Source: Promethearchaeota archaeon
Lineage (GTDB): Archaea; Asgardarchaeota; Lokiarchaeia; Sigyniarchaeales; SOKP01
Length of the DNA: 35,906 nucleotides
NCBI GenBank assembly: GCA_019894955.1
Contig: JAGXNQ010000012.1
Coordinates: 1-35,906, forward strand
Direction: 5' to 3'
A model generated the notes under the pieces. That model saw only the letters and a program-made list of their open reading frames with translations. It ran no database searches and had not been told where the DNA came from. The translations under genes were made by a program, and so were the position numbers. How positions within the stretch are numbered: the stretch's first letter is position 1; each line of letters begins with the position of its first letter. Positions 26,463 through 33,768 of the stretch are shown piece after piece.

Positions 26463-26500
26463 CGATTTTTAATAAAATCGAAAATTTTTGAACAAAAATT
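26463..26500. repeat. Two adjacent short hairpins
   Basis: CGATTTT/AAAATCG with a four-base loop (26463-26480) is followed by AATTTTTG/CAAAAATT with a two-base loop (26483-26500). They lie in the 240-base gap between the RHH regulator gene and the GalT-like gene, both minus strand. They could end the RHH transcript or act as an operator. In such AT-rich DNA some of this is expected by chance. Confidence 0.35.
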
Positions 26501-26583
26501 CAAAATGGCTTATCTGACTTTTTAGTATAAAATAAAGATATATTTAGATTCTTAATAGAAAAAAAAAAATAGAAATAAAAAGC

Positions 26584-26883
26584 TTAAGACTTAATATCTA
26601 ATCTCTTCACAATTTTATAGGTTTTGAATGTTTGTATAGGTTCAGAATTTTCATTAATACTCGTATTTGGAACACGAACAAAATTCTCATCATCGAAATC
26701 ATCCAAATTACTAAGATCGCCGATTTTTGCCATCTTGTTAGCGGCAGACAATTCTCTAATTAAAAATTGTCGTACCGCACATCGAATAAGCTCGGATCGT
26801 GAAGGATATAGGCCATTCTCTCCAATTAACTTGTTAATGGCGTCTATATAACTTTCTGGTACGTTAACTGTTACGATTTTCAT
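26584..26883 (-). CDS. Ribbon-helix-helix (CopG/NikR-type) transcriptional regulator
   Basis: About 99 residues from ATG 26883 (an in-frame ATG at 26898 would add five). K-I-V-T-V-N-V-P is the DNA-contacting beta strand; S-Y-I-D-A-I-N-K-L-I and Y-P-S-R-S-E-L-I-R-C-A-V-R-Q-F-L-I are the two helices of the RHH fold. An acidic linker (D-D-F-D-D-E-N) and a tail of about 30 residues without NikR metal ligands follow. RHH dimers bind short inverted repeats; candidate sites lie on either side of the gene (26463-26500 and 27231-27265). Confidence 0.8.
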   Translation of the reverse strand: MKIVTVNVPESYIDAINKLIGENGLYPSRSELIRCAVRQFLIRELSAANKMAKIGDLSNLDDFDDENFVRVPNTSINENSEPIQTFKTYKIVKRLDIKS

Positions 26884-26898
26884 GATCTCACAATCCAT

Positions 26899-27328
26899 CT
26901 TTTATGAATTAAGTCAGATTGATCTTATGGAGAAATCCTTCGGATTTCATTTAATTTAAACTGCCTTAACCTTTAATATTTACTTGTTTAGTGATATTAT
27001 AATTTATGGTAAAATTCTATTTAAATCTTTTTTTTTAACCGATTAATATGTTTTAAAAATTAAATTTTTTCCCAATTGAAGAAATCTAATATTTAATAAG
27101 AGAGATTGCGATTGGAGATGAAATTTTAAAAGTTTTTCTCTTTTATAGCTATATAACCAATTTTGTTTTATCAAGTATAAAAAGTGATCAGCAATTGTTA
27201 ATTATAATATATATAAAAATTTAATCTTTGTTCAGTTAACTGAAATTATTTCAAAAATAATTTCAATTGTATATTTTTCTTGTGAATTGTTGGATTATTA
27301 AGACATGACAATTCTGTGATAGTTGTAT
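26899..27328. other. 430-base AT-rich intergenic region
   Basis: No ORF with coding character on either strand and no RNA gene recognised. It lies upstream of the RHH gene and downstream of the dehydrogenase, both on the minus strand, so it should hold the RHH promoter and the dehydrogenase terminator. The only clear structure is the palindrome pair at 27231-27265. Confidence 0.6.
27231..27265. repeat. Overlapping palindrome and hairpin
   Basis: TTCAGTTAACTGAA (27231-27244) is a perfect 14-bp palindrome. Overlapping it, TGAAATTATTT (27241-27251) and AAATAATTTCA (27255-27265) form a perfect 11-bp stem with a CAA loop. It is located about 65 bases past the dehydrogenase stop and about 350 bases upstream of the RHH gene, so it could be a terminator hairpin or a regulator-binding site. 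Confidence 0.45.
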
Positions 27329-28378
27329 TTAATATTCTTCTGTTAGATTGACTTGATTAATAAATTGATTTTTTTGCTCAGATAATCGAGACAAATTTTC
27401 TATAACTTCGTCCCATCTCAGCAAGTCACTAAAGGGAGAATAACCTCTATGGGGTGAAAGTATAATATTATCAAGCTCATGAAAAGGATAATTGTATGGG
27501 TATTTTTTACCATTGGGATCCTCATCAGGTGAATATTTATACCATACATCAATTGCAGCTCCAGTAATTATCTTATCTCTTAAAGCATTGTAAAGAGCTA
27601 GCTCATTGATAATCTCTCCTCGTCCAACATTAATTAATATTCCCTTTTTTCCTAATAGGTTTAGTTGTTTCTTTCCAATCAAATCCTTTGTTGTTGAAGT
27701 ATGAGGTACAGCAACTATTAAGATATCTATTTCTTCACAGAATTCATTAACTTGAAGATGAGAAAATTTATTGACAGGAGTAATCAATTTATCAGTTTGT
27801 TTATCCCAATGTTTTCGAAGGATAGAAAATTCGATGTTGAAACCATGCAACATTTTATGGATTTTTTTGTTAATAGCTCCATAACCTAATAATCCTATTT
27901 TTCTAAAACGCAAGGGTATAGAAGCAGCCTCCTTATCACCAGTCCTCCATTTTCCTTGTTCCATCCATTGATGATGCAAAATTGTTTTATTCATGAATGT
28001 CAATAGCAAGGCAACGGCATGTTGTGCCACAAAATAGGAGTTTCCGTGTCCATTGATAAGTATTATTTTTCTTTCTTGGTTAACTTCTCTAAATAAATCA
28101 ATTAAGTGGGTTACACCGGCTCCAGGATTAATAAACAATTTTAATTTCAAAGCATTTTCCAAAATTTCTTGTGTTGGGTGCCACCCTATTAATGCGCTGG
28201 CATCTTGAACAAGAGATAAAATATTATCATTCGAAGTATCAGAAGGGAATACTAATTCTAGGTTTTTAAATTCTTTTAAATTTGATACCAAATGTTCCTG
28301 TATCGGTTGAGTTATTTGGGAAATGAATACTACTTTTATATTATCAGATCTATTTGACATGAATTTGATCAGATCCAC
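27329..28378 (-). CDS. D-2-hydroxyacid dehydrogenase family protein
   Basis: 349 residues from GTG 28378 (ATG 28360 is an alternative). The NAD-binding loop G-L-L-G-Y-G-A-I-N has Asn in place of the third Gly of G-x-G-x-x-G. The catalytic Arg is in V-G-R-G-E, the Glu is probably in P-D-E-D-P, and the His is in S-P-H-R-G-Y, in the expected order. Family members reduce 2-oxo acids with NAD(P)H in the cytoplasm (glycerate, phosphoglycerate, lactate types). The substrate is not determined. There is no ACT domain, so it is not the long regulated type of SerA. Confidence 0.8.
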   Translation of the reverse strand: MDLIKFMSNRSDNIKVVFISQITQPIQEHLVSNLKEFKNLELVFPSDTSNDNILSLVQDASALIGWHPTQEILENALKLKLFINPGAGVTHLIDLFREVNQERKIILINGHGNSYFVAQHAVALLLTFMNKTILHHQWMEQGKWRTGDKEAASIPLRFRKIGLLGYGAINKKIHKMLHGFNIEFSILRKHWDKQTDKLITPVNKFSHLQVNEFCEEIDILIVAVPHTSTTKDLIGKKQLNLLGKKGILINVGRGEIINELALYNALRDKIITGAAIDVWYKYSPDEDPNGKKYPYNYPFHELDNIILSPHRGYSPFSDLLRWDEVIENLSRLSEQKNQFINQVNLTEEY

Positions 28379-28591
28379 TTGAGATGATTTTTATGTTAAC
28401 TCATAGGAATGAAAATAAATATATCTAATTTATGTCCTAAGATAAGTGAAACACATATTATATACATAAAACGCGAGTAAATTTGGAAATATTATTATCA
28501 CTTTTATCTGTCGGTCTCAATTAAATTTTTATATTTATAATTTTGATATATTTATAATTAAAACATTTTAAAAACAATTAGGTAATTGTTA

Positions 28592-29926
28592 TTGTCTGAA
28601 GTAAAATTATTTTCTATGTTTGTTGAGAGCATCCAATTAAATATCGATGATTTTTTAGTTGATGAGCTTACAGAAATGCAAAAGGAAATTATTGATGAAG
28701 CCACGTTTATTTTCAAGGAAAATATCATTGGAGATATTAAGCCCTTTGGAGGAAATATCAAAAAAAACGAGGAAAAATATAATGAACTATTGAAACTCGC
28801 TGAAGAGGAACTTAAATTAGAAAAATATAAGGATATCAAGAAGCAATTAAAGGATTATCTTAGTAAATTACCAGAATTAATCATAAAAACATGCGGAGCA
28901 AAAATTCCCGTAAAAGAACTTCCATGGGTAGATATTATATTTCGGACTGTACCTCGCATTGTCTACGATGAAAAAGTAAAACTTTTAGACAAACCAATTG
29001 CTTATTATGGCGAAATCAAGTGTTTCATTGGTAGGACTACGCTCTATGGGAAAATCAAGAATCAAGAACCTCTTTTTGCACCTTTTACGGGAAATCTTGA
29101 TTTAGGAGGATATAAACTTGATAGTTCTGTAAATATACCTAAATCTGAAATATTCTCATATGTCAATGCTATAATAAATTCATTTGATTCAGCTATCACA
29201 AAAAGTCAATTAGCTAAATATCATGAAGAATTCTCTCGACATGGAGATCCAGTCTGTGACTTTTTTATGAAGGAAGAAGAATTAAAAGAGTCATTATCGA
29301 ACCTAACCTCTGCTTATGAAAGCGGTAGAACAAAATCCGATACTGTTGTATGTGGTATCGCGGTACCAATACCTTCAGATAAAACGACATTGATAATCAC
29401 TATTGATGAAAGTGAAGATAGTAATAGATATTCAAAATGTTTTGAAGCTCAATTAAAATTCTCTGCAGCATCATGTAACGCACCTGTTCCATCGATGGGC
29501 TCTGCTCCTGTTCAAGGACAACAAACTCCCGGAACTGTAAGTACACCAGGAGGTCAAGAACTTAAAGTATGGTCTGCTGAGGAATTGGCAGAACAAGCTC
29601 AATCAAGAATGAACGCTCAACCTGAAATGCCTATTTGGACTGAAGAAGAATTAGCTAAGCAACAATCTGAAAGAGGAACTGGACTTCCTGATGGAATAGA
29701 GATGTGGACTGAAGAAGAATTGCTAGATTTAGCAAAACAAAGAAGTGGCGGGGGATTAAATATACCAGAATGGGAAGATCAAGACCTACCTGAATGCAAG
29801 AACTGTGGATATGCCCTAAGATCGGGATGGGAAAAATGTCCCGTTTGTGAGACACCTGTAGGAGAATCAGCTCCTGAAAAAGAGGAAGAAAATCCCGAAG
29901 AACCATCTGAAGATTCAGAAGAGTGA
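28592..29926 (+). CDS. Zinc-ribbon protein with tandem W-x-x-E-E-L repeats, unknown function
   Basis: About 444 residues from TTG 28592, with AGGT at 28580-28583 as ribosome-binding site (TTG 28586 is also in frame). Residues 1-300 form an unrecognised region, helical at first (to about 100) and then mixed. A Gly/Pro/Gln-rich linker (about 300-320) leads to three short repeats: V-W-S-A-E-E-L, I-W-T-E-E-E-L and M-W-T-E-E-E-L, spaced about 23 residues apart, and a weaker E-W-E-D-Q-D-L. A zinc ribbon (C-K-N-C ... C-P-V-C, about 401-420) and a strongly acidic tail follow. The repeats look like binding motifs for a partner. It is upstream of the GTPase gene on the same strand. Confidence 0.55.
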   Translation: MSEVKLFSMFVESIQLNIDDFLVDELTEMQKEIIDEATFIFKENIIGDIKPFGGNIKKNEEKYNELLKLAEEELKLEKYKDIKKQLKDYLSKLPELIIKTCGAKIPVKELPWVDIIFRTVPRIVYDEKVKLLDKPIAYYGEIKCFIGRTTLYGKIKNQEPLFAPFTGNLDLGGYKLDSSVNIPKSEIFSYVNAIINSFDSAITKSQLAKYHEEFSRHGDPVCDFFMKEEELKESLSNLTSAYESGRTKSDTVVCGIAVPIPSDKTTLIITIDESEDSNRYSKCFEAQLKFSAASCNAPVPSMGSAPVQGQQTPGTVSTPGGQELKVWSAEELAEQAQSRMNAQPEMPIWTEEELAKQQSERGTGLPDGIEMWTEEELLDLAKQRSGGGLNIPEWEDQDLPECKNCGYALRSGWEKCPVCETPVGESAPEKEEENPEEPSEDSEE

Positions 29927-30093
29927 AATTAATACTGTTCTTTCCATAATTTGAATAAATCTACAAAATCATCTTACTTAAAAAATCAAAAACTATTAAA
30001 ATTGGATATTTATCCTCCATTCATAACTTTTTTTAACGAGATTTTATTTACATCCTTAAAGGTATCAAGAAATTAAAGAATTAGGACGACTAA

Positions 30094-31128
30094 TTGCTAT
30101 CCAATATTTTTTTACTAAAAGGTAAAAATTTTCATGATTTGAATTCTCTAGATATCTATAGCTATCCAGATGATATCTTGAAGAATGGCGATAACGATTT
30201 TATAAGGAAAGTTATTTTTGGTCACGATCATGGTGCCATCGTAGAGAACTATCGTAACGATACTATGAATGAACATCACTCTTCAAATCAAAAAAAAAAT
30301 CTTGAATTGAATCAATTTGATCTAGATTGTCCTGTTCCTCAAGTTATTGACGGTCAAAATATTTATACATCTTGCATTAATTCAAAAATGATAATTGGAT
30401 TAATATTAGAAAAAGATGATAACCCTTATGATTATAAAGAGATTTTTCAAGATTTATCAAATGAAATGCTTAATAATGAAAGATGCTGCCAGTTTGAAGA
30501 TGAAATGGAGATTGAAAACTTTTTAATAACTCTTTTTATAGATATAAGGAGATATGGAGATGAATTTGTAGAAAGACCTGCTGAAATATCTTTCAAACCA
30601 ACAGGGATCTTTATAAAAGTTTTCTTATTCGGTATTGATGATGTTGGTAAAACATCTTTTGCACACCGAATTAAAACTGGAGAATTTATAGATAATTCTT
30701 TCACTCCAACCCGAAAATTTAATATTGAGTATATCCAAAAACAAAAAGGGTACTTAGCAATCTGGGATATGCCCGGACAACGTGCATTTAGAGAAAAATG
30801 GTTTAAAGGCATCCAAGATGCAAATATTATTATTTACATGATAGATGTTGCAAATCAATTGCGATTTGAAGAATCTAAGAGAGAATTTTGGAACTTTATA
30901 AATAAGCACGATTCTTCTGGAATCCCATTAATAATACTTGGAAATAAAACAGATCTTGTTAAAAAACCAGAAGAACAAGACAGTACTCTTATTAGGACAA
31001 AACAAGAAATTATGGATTTTTTTGAGCTTGATAAAATTAACGATCGAGAATATTTTTTCTTTTTTACGTCAGTAAAAACTAACTATAATATGAATGAGGT
31101 AATGAACACTCTTTTTAACACGATATAA
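30094..31128 (+). CDS. Arf/Ras-like small GTPase with N-terminal longin-like region
   Basis: 344 residues. GTPase motifs: G1 G180-I-D-D-V-G-K-T-S; G2 Thr in S-F-T-P-T-R; G3 W-D225-M-P-G-Q229; G4 N284-K-T-D; G5 T-S-V-K. The W-D-x-P-G-Q form is close to Arf/Rag-type enzymes, with the catalytic Gln kept. Residues 1-170 precede the G domain and include M-I-I-G-L-I-L-E followed by a long amphipathic helix (about 112-128), resembling a longin or roadblock alpha/beta module; the identity is tentative. TTG 30094 follows AGGA at 30083-30086. Such fusions fit Asgard eukaryote-like signalling or trafficking proteins. No lipidation motif is seen. Confidence 0.8.
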   Translation: MLSNIFLLKGKNFHDLNSLDIYSYPDDILKNGDNDFIRKVIFGHDHGAIVENYRNDTMNEHHSSNQKKNLELNQFDLDCPVPQVIDGQNIYTSCINSKMIIGLILEKDDNPYDYKEIFQDLSNEMLNNERCCQFEDEMEIENFLITLFIDIRRYGDEFVERPAEISFKPTGIFIKVFLFGIDDVGKTSFAHRIKTGEFIDNSFTPTRKFNIEYIQKQKGYLAIWDMPGQRAFREKWFKGIQDANIIIYMIDVANQLRFEESKREFWNFINKHDSSGIPLIILGNKTDLVKKPEEQDSTLIRTKQEIMDFFELDKINDREYFFFFTSVKTNYNMNEVMNTLFNTI

Positions 31129-31163
31129 AAAATTCGTGATAGGATTTTTCAATTTCATTCCTC

Positions 31164-31198
31164 AAAGATTAAATTTATAAATCTAAAAGATTAAATTT
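31164..31198. repeat. 13-bp direct repeats 22 bp apart upstream of the V4R gene
   Basis: AAAGATTAAATTT occurs at 31164-31176 and again at 31186-31198, identical, with a 22-base period, about two helical turns. A TATA-like TTATAATAA follows at 31202-31210, so the repeats would place two bound proteins on the same face of the DNA just upstream of the promoter. Confidence 0.5.
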
Positions 31199-31237
31199 CT
31201 ATTATAATAAATGAGATAAACCGAGTAAGTGCTCACA

Positions 31238-31834
31238 ATGTATAAAAGATTAAAAAAAGATATGAATATCAACATTGAAGAAAAGGATGGACAATTATTC
31301 TTAGGGGATAAAAAAAACGATATGCGCTTAGTAATGCTCCGACCCAATGAAATTATGGAATTTTGCGAATTCACTGGTACAAATGCAGAAGATATTCTGA
31401 GTTGGGTCGGAAAAACTCTCGGAAAGAGTTTAATGGAACAATTCTTCCATAATAAGGATTGGAGTACTGAAACCCTAGCTGTAAGGAAAGAAGTGGTTCT
31501 TGGAACATTGGAAGCATTGATGCTCATGGGTTACGGTGCGTTGACCGGTCTCTTCAAAAAAGATCATATATTGATTAACGTTTATGGATCCTTAGCCCAA
31601 GAAGAAAAAGAAAATATCATGGCTAAAAATTTATGCGTTCTATATCTTGGAATATTCACGGGATTTTTAAGCGTGCTTGGAATTGAGACGGATGGAAAAG
31701 AAATTGAGTGCGTTTTAACGGGTGGCGAAAAATGTTCCTTTAAATTAGATTTTATCGGAGAAGAAATTGAAGATGGTTTAGTTGACCAAGATCCTTCAGA
31801 GGAAACGGTCGCTGAATTTTTAGCATCACTCTGA
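31238..31834 (+). CDS. V4R-domain protein (Bet3/TRAPP-related fold)
   Basis: About 198 residues from ATG 31238; GTG 31229 is an in-frame alternative, but the TATA element puts transcription start near 31230. The segment from about 90 to the end has V4R features: G-T-L-E-A-L-M-L-M-G-Y-G, Y-L-G-I-F-T-G-F-L-S-V-L-G, then E-C-V-L-T-G-G-E-K-C-S-F-K-L-D-F, whose C-x(8)-C-x-F spacing is characteristic. V4R domains share the fold of the TRAPP subunit Bet3 and in prokaryotes bind small ligands or metals. The location directly after the longin-like GTPase suggests a shared task; this is inference. Confidence 0.75.
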   Translation: MYKRLKKDMNINIEEKDGQLFLGDKKNDMRLVMLRPNEIMEFCEFTGTNAEDILSWVGKTLGKSLMEQFFHNKDWSTETLAVRKEVVLGTLEALMLMGYGALTGLFKKDHILINVYGSLAQEEKENIMAKNLCVLYLGIFTGFLSVLGIETDGKEIECVLTGGEKCSFKLDFIGEEIEDGLVDQDPSEETVAEFLASL

Positions 31835-31892
31835 ATTAAATATTCTGAACTTTCTTTCTCACCACTTTAATAGGGTTTACAAACGCCTTTCC

Positions 31893-31912
31893 CTTATAAA
31901 AAGTTTTATAAG
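31893..31912 (+). promoter_or_regulatory. Promoter of the leu operon (TATA inside a 9-bp inverted repeat)
   Basis: CTTATAAAA and TTTTATAAG form a perfect inverted repeat around AG, and contain a strong archaeal TATA sequence (31895-31902). A start about 25 bases downstream falls near 31925-31935, leaving roughly 30 bases before the leader ORF at 31961. The symmetry may itself be an operator. The 317-base space between the V4R gene and leuA is filled by this promoter, the leader ORF and the structure at 32065-32114. Confidence 0.5.
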
Positions 31913-31960
31913 TGTACTTAAATTCACTTTTTAATACATAATATTAAAAGGATTTTAATT

Positions 31961-32062
31961 TTGCTGATTCAAAAAACTACGAAAACTGAATCTTGGAATT
32001 CATTTATGCAATTTTATCCCTTTTTATTATTATTGTTGAATCTACTCTTGTTATTGCGATAA
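31961..32062 (+). CDS. leuL: Leucine-rich leader peptide upstream of leuA
   Basis: A 33-codon ORF starting with TTG 31961, preceded by AAAAGGAT (31946-31953, eight bases from GGA to the start). An internal ATG at 32006 would give 18 codons with the same end. The C-terminal part reads P-F-L-L-L-L-L-N-L-L-L-L-L-R-stop: ten Leu codons among eleven, using TTA, TTG, CTA and CTC, so it is not a simple base repeat. The stop (32060-32062) lies 89 bases before leuA. This is the layout of a bacterial leu leader (E. coli leuL has four Leu codons), in which a ribosome short of Leu-tRNA stalls. No function in archaea is established. The gene symbol is by analogy. Confidence 0.65.
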   Translation: MLIQKTTKTESWNSFMQFYPFLLLLLNLLLLLR

Positions 32063-32064
32063 TC

Positions 32065-32114
32065 ACCCCTCTTTTACTGAAAAGAAGGAGATTTTTTCTC
32101 TTTGGGGGGGTTTT
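32065..32114 (+). terminator. Attenuator-like structure between the leader peptide and leuA
   Basis: ACCCCTCT (32065-32072), beginning three bases after the leader stop, can pair with the G7-T at 32104-32111 to make eight pairs (two G-U), followed by TTT. Inside it, AAGGAGA (32085-32091) can pair with TCTCTTT (32097-32103), one G-U, around a T-rich loop. A T6 run (32092-32097) is the kind of tract that ends archaeal transcription. A G7 run is very rare in this AT-rich window. Folding energies were not computed. Confidence 0.4.
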
Positions 32115-32151
32115 GTATAAAAATTAATGAATCAAATATAGGTAGGAAAAA

Positions 32152-33768
32152 ATGGAAAAAAACAGCAATATAAATGTTTCACAAATAATGGCGGAAATTC
32201 GAGACTCACTTACTCTTCCAGATAAAGCATATTTTTTTGATACAACACTCCGTGACGGTGAACAAACCCCTGGTATAAGCTTTACTCACGAAGAGAAAAA
32301 ATCTATTGCACAAACGCTAAATGAGATGAAAATTGATGTAATTGAAGCAGGATTTCCAGTTACTTCCAAAGGCGATTTTGAAGCATGTAAATCCATCTCT
32401 AAATTAGGATTAAATTCTGAAGTAATGGGATTAGCAAGAATGGCAAAACTTGATATAGATAAAGTGATTGAAGCCGATATGGATAGCATTCATCTTTTTA
32501 TCGCAACTTCAGATATACATCTTAAATCGAAACTTCAAATGAGCCAAGAAGAGGTAATACAACAAATTCAGAGGCATATTTCTTATGCAAAAGAACATTT
32601 TTCTACGATTTTGTTCTCAGCTGAAGACGCAACTCGTTCTGAAATTAATTACTTAATAAGAGCAAATATAACTGCAATTGAAAACGGAGCAACAAGGATA
32701 AATATTCCCGATACTGTAGGAACCATCTCACCAAAGGCATTTGGATACATGGTAAATAAAGTGTATAAAGCGATTCCAAAAGAAATTAGGATTGCAGTAC
32801 ATTGTCATAATGATTTTGGTCTAGCTGTTGCGAACACCATTGCGGGGTTCGAAAATGGCGCCTCTGAAGCGCAAACTACTATAATGGGATTAGGTGAACG
32901 CGCGGGGAATGCATCTTTCGAAGAAACAGCGATGTCATTATATGCGCTATATCAAATACCAATGAATATCATAACAACAAAGATATTTCCTACTGCTAAA
33001 CTTATTGAGAGTTATTGTGGTGGAAAGATTAAAATAGGACGACTCCAACCACTAATCGGACAGAATGCCTTTGCTCATGAAGCAGGAATTCATGCTCATG
33101 CGATGATAAGAAACGCGCGAACATACGAGCCAATTACTCCACAATTAATAGGAATAAACAGATCCGATAATGTTATAGATATCATTGAACAATCCATTAA
33201 ATTTGGGAAACATAGCGGAGGTCATGCGTTAAAAGCAAAATTAGAAGACTTAGGAATTAATTCTAACGAACATCAATTTGGTAAAATCATGACCCACATT
33301 AAAGAATTTGGTGATAAAGGACACGAAGTTTCCGAAGAAGATTTTTTAGCGATCGTTAAAGATGTGATGGGAGAAATTCCTGAAGAAGAACAACATGTAA
33401 TCCTTGAAGAATTAACAGTTTTAACGGGTTCTATAACTCCTACTTCAACCGTGCGCTTGAAAATAAGAAATGGAGATTTCATTGAAAAAGTTGCTTCTTC
33501 GGTGGGCGTTGGCGCAGTTGATGCATCAGTAAAAGCAATTGTAAAATGTTTTAAACCTATGAGCAACATCAAGCTTTTGAATTTCCAACTTGATGCGATC
33601 ACTGGAGGAACTGAAGCTTTAGGACATGTGACCATCGAAATTTTAGATATTGAAAGTAAAACCATAGTTAAAACAAGCGCCACTCATGAAGATATTGTGA
33701 TGTGTTCGGTTTTAGCTCTGATAAAAGGATTGAATCTTATAGCTAAGAAAATTAAAAATATTGACTGA
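32152..33768 (+). CDS. leuA: 2-isopropylmalate synthase (LeuA type)
   Basis: 538 residues. The DRE-TIM barrel has D30-T-T-L-R-D-G-E-Q-T-P-G, the metal-binding H-C-H-N-D-F-G and G-L-G-E-R-A-G-N-A-S. A C-terminal regulatory domain of about 140 residues (T-S-T-V-R-L-K ... G-G-T-E-A-L-G-H-V-T-I-E-I) is the LeuA-type feedback domain, absent from homocitrate synthases of the short type. It condenses acetyl-CoA with 2-oxoisovalerate as the first step of leucine synthesis. Citramalate synthase (isoleucine) is the main alternative from sequence alone; the Leu-rich leader favours LeuA. GGTAGG at 32141-32146 is the ribosome-binding site. Confidence 0.85.
   Translation: MEKNSNINVSQIMAEIRDSLTLPDKAYFFDTTLRDGEQTPGISFTHEEKKSIAQTLNEMKIDVIEAGFPVTSKGDFEACKSISKLGLNSEVMGLARMAKLDIDKVIEADMDSIHLFIATSDIHLKSKLQMSQEEVIQQIQRHISYAKEHFSTILFSAEDATRSEINYLIRANITAIENGATRINIPDTVGTISPKAFGYMVNKVYKAIPKEIRIAVHCHNDFGLAVANTIAGFENGASEAQTTIMGLGERAGNASFEETAMSLYALYQIPMNIITTKIFPTAKLIESYCGGKIKIGRLQPLIGQNAFAHEAGIHAHAMIRNARTYEPITPQLIGINRSDNVIDIIEQSIKFGKHSGGHALKAKLEDLGINSNEHQFGKIMTHIKEFGDKGHEVSEEDFLAIVKDVMGEIPEEEQHVILEELTVLTGSITPTSTVRLKIRNGDFIEKVASSVGVGAVDASVKAIVKCFKPMSNIKLLNFQLDAITGGTEALGHVTIEILDIESKTIVKTSATHEDIVMCSVLALIKGLNLIAKKIKNID

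Noticed and set aside
30447-30812. Long antisense ORF inside the GTPase gene (and similar ones in atpA, radA and others)
   Set aside because: These are shadows of well-supported genes, with no ribosome-binding site and no recognisable domain.
32006-32062. The Leu-rich stretch as the signal peptide or membrane helix of a tiny protein unrelated to leuA
   Set aside because: Not excluded, but the near-pure Leu composition, the closing Arg-stop and the position right before leuA fit a leader peptide better.
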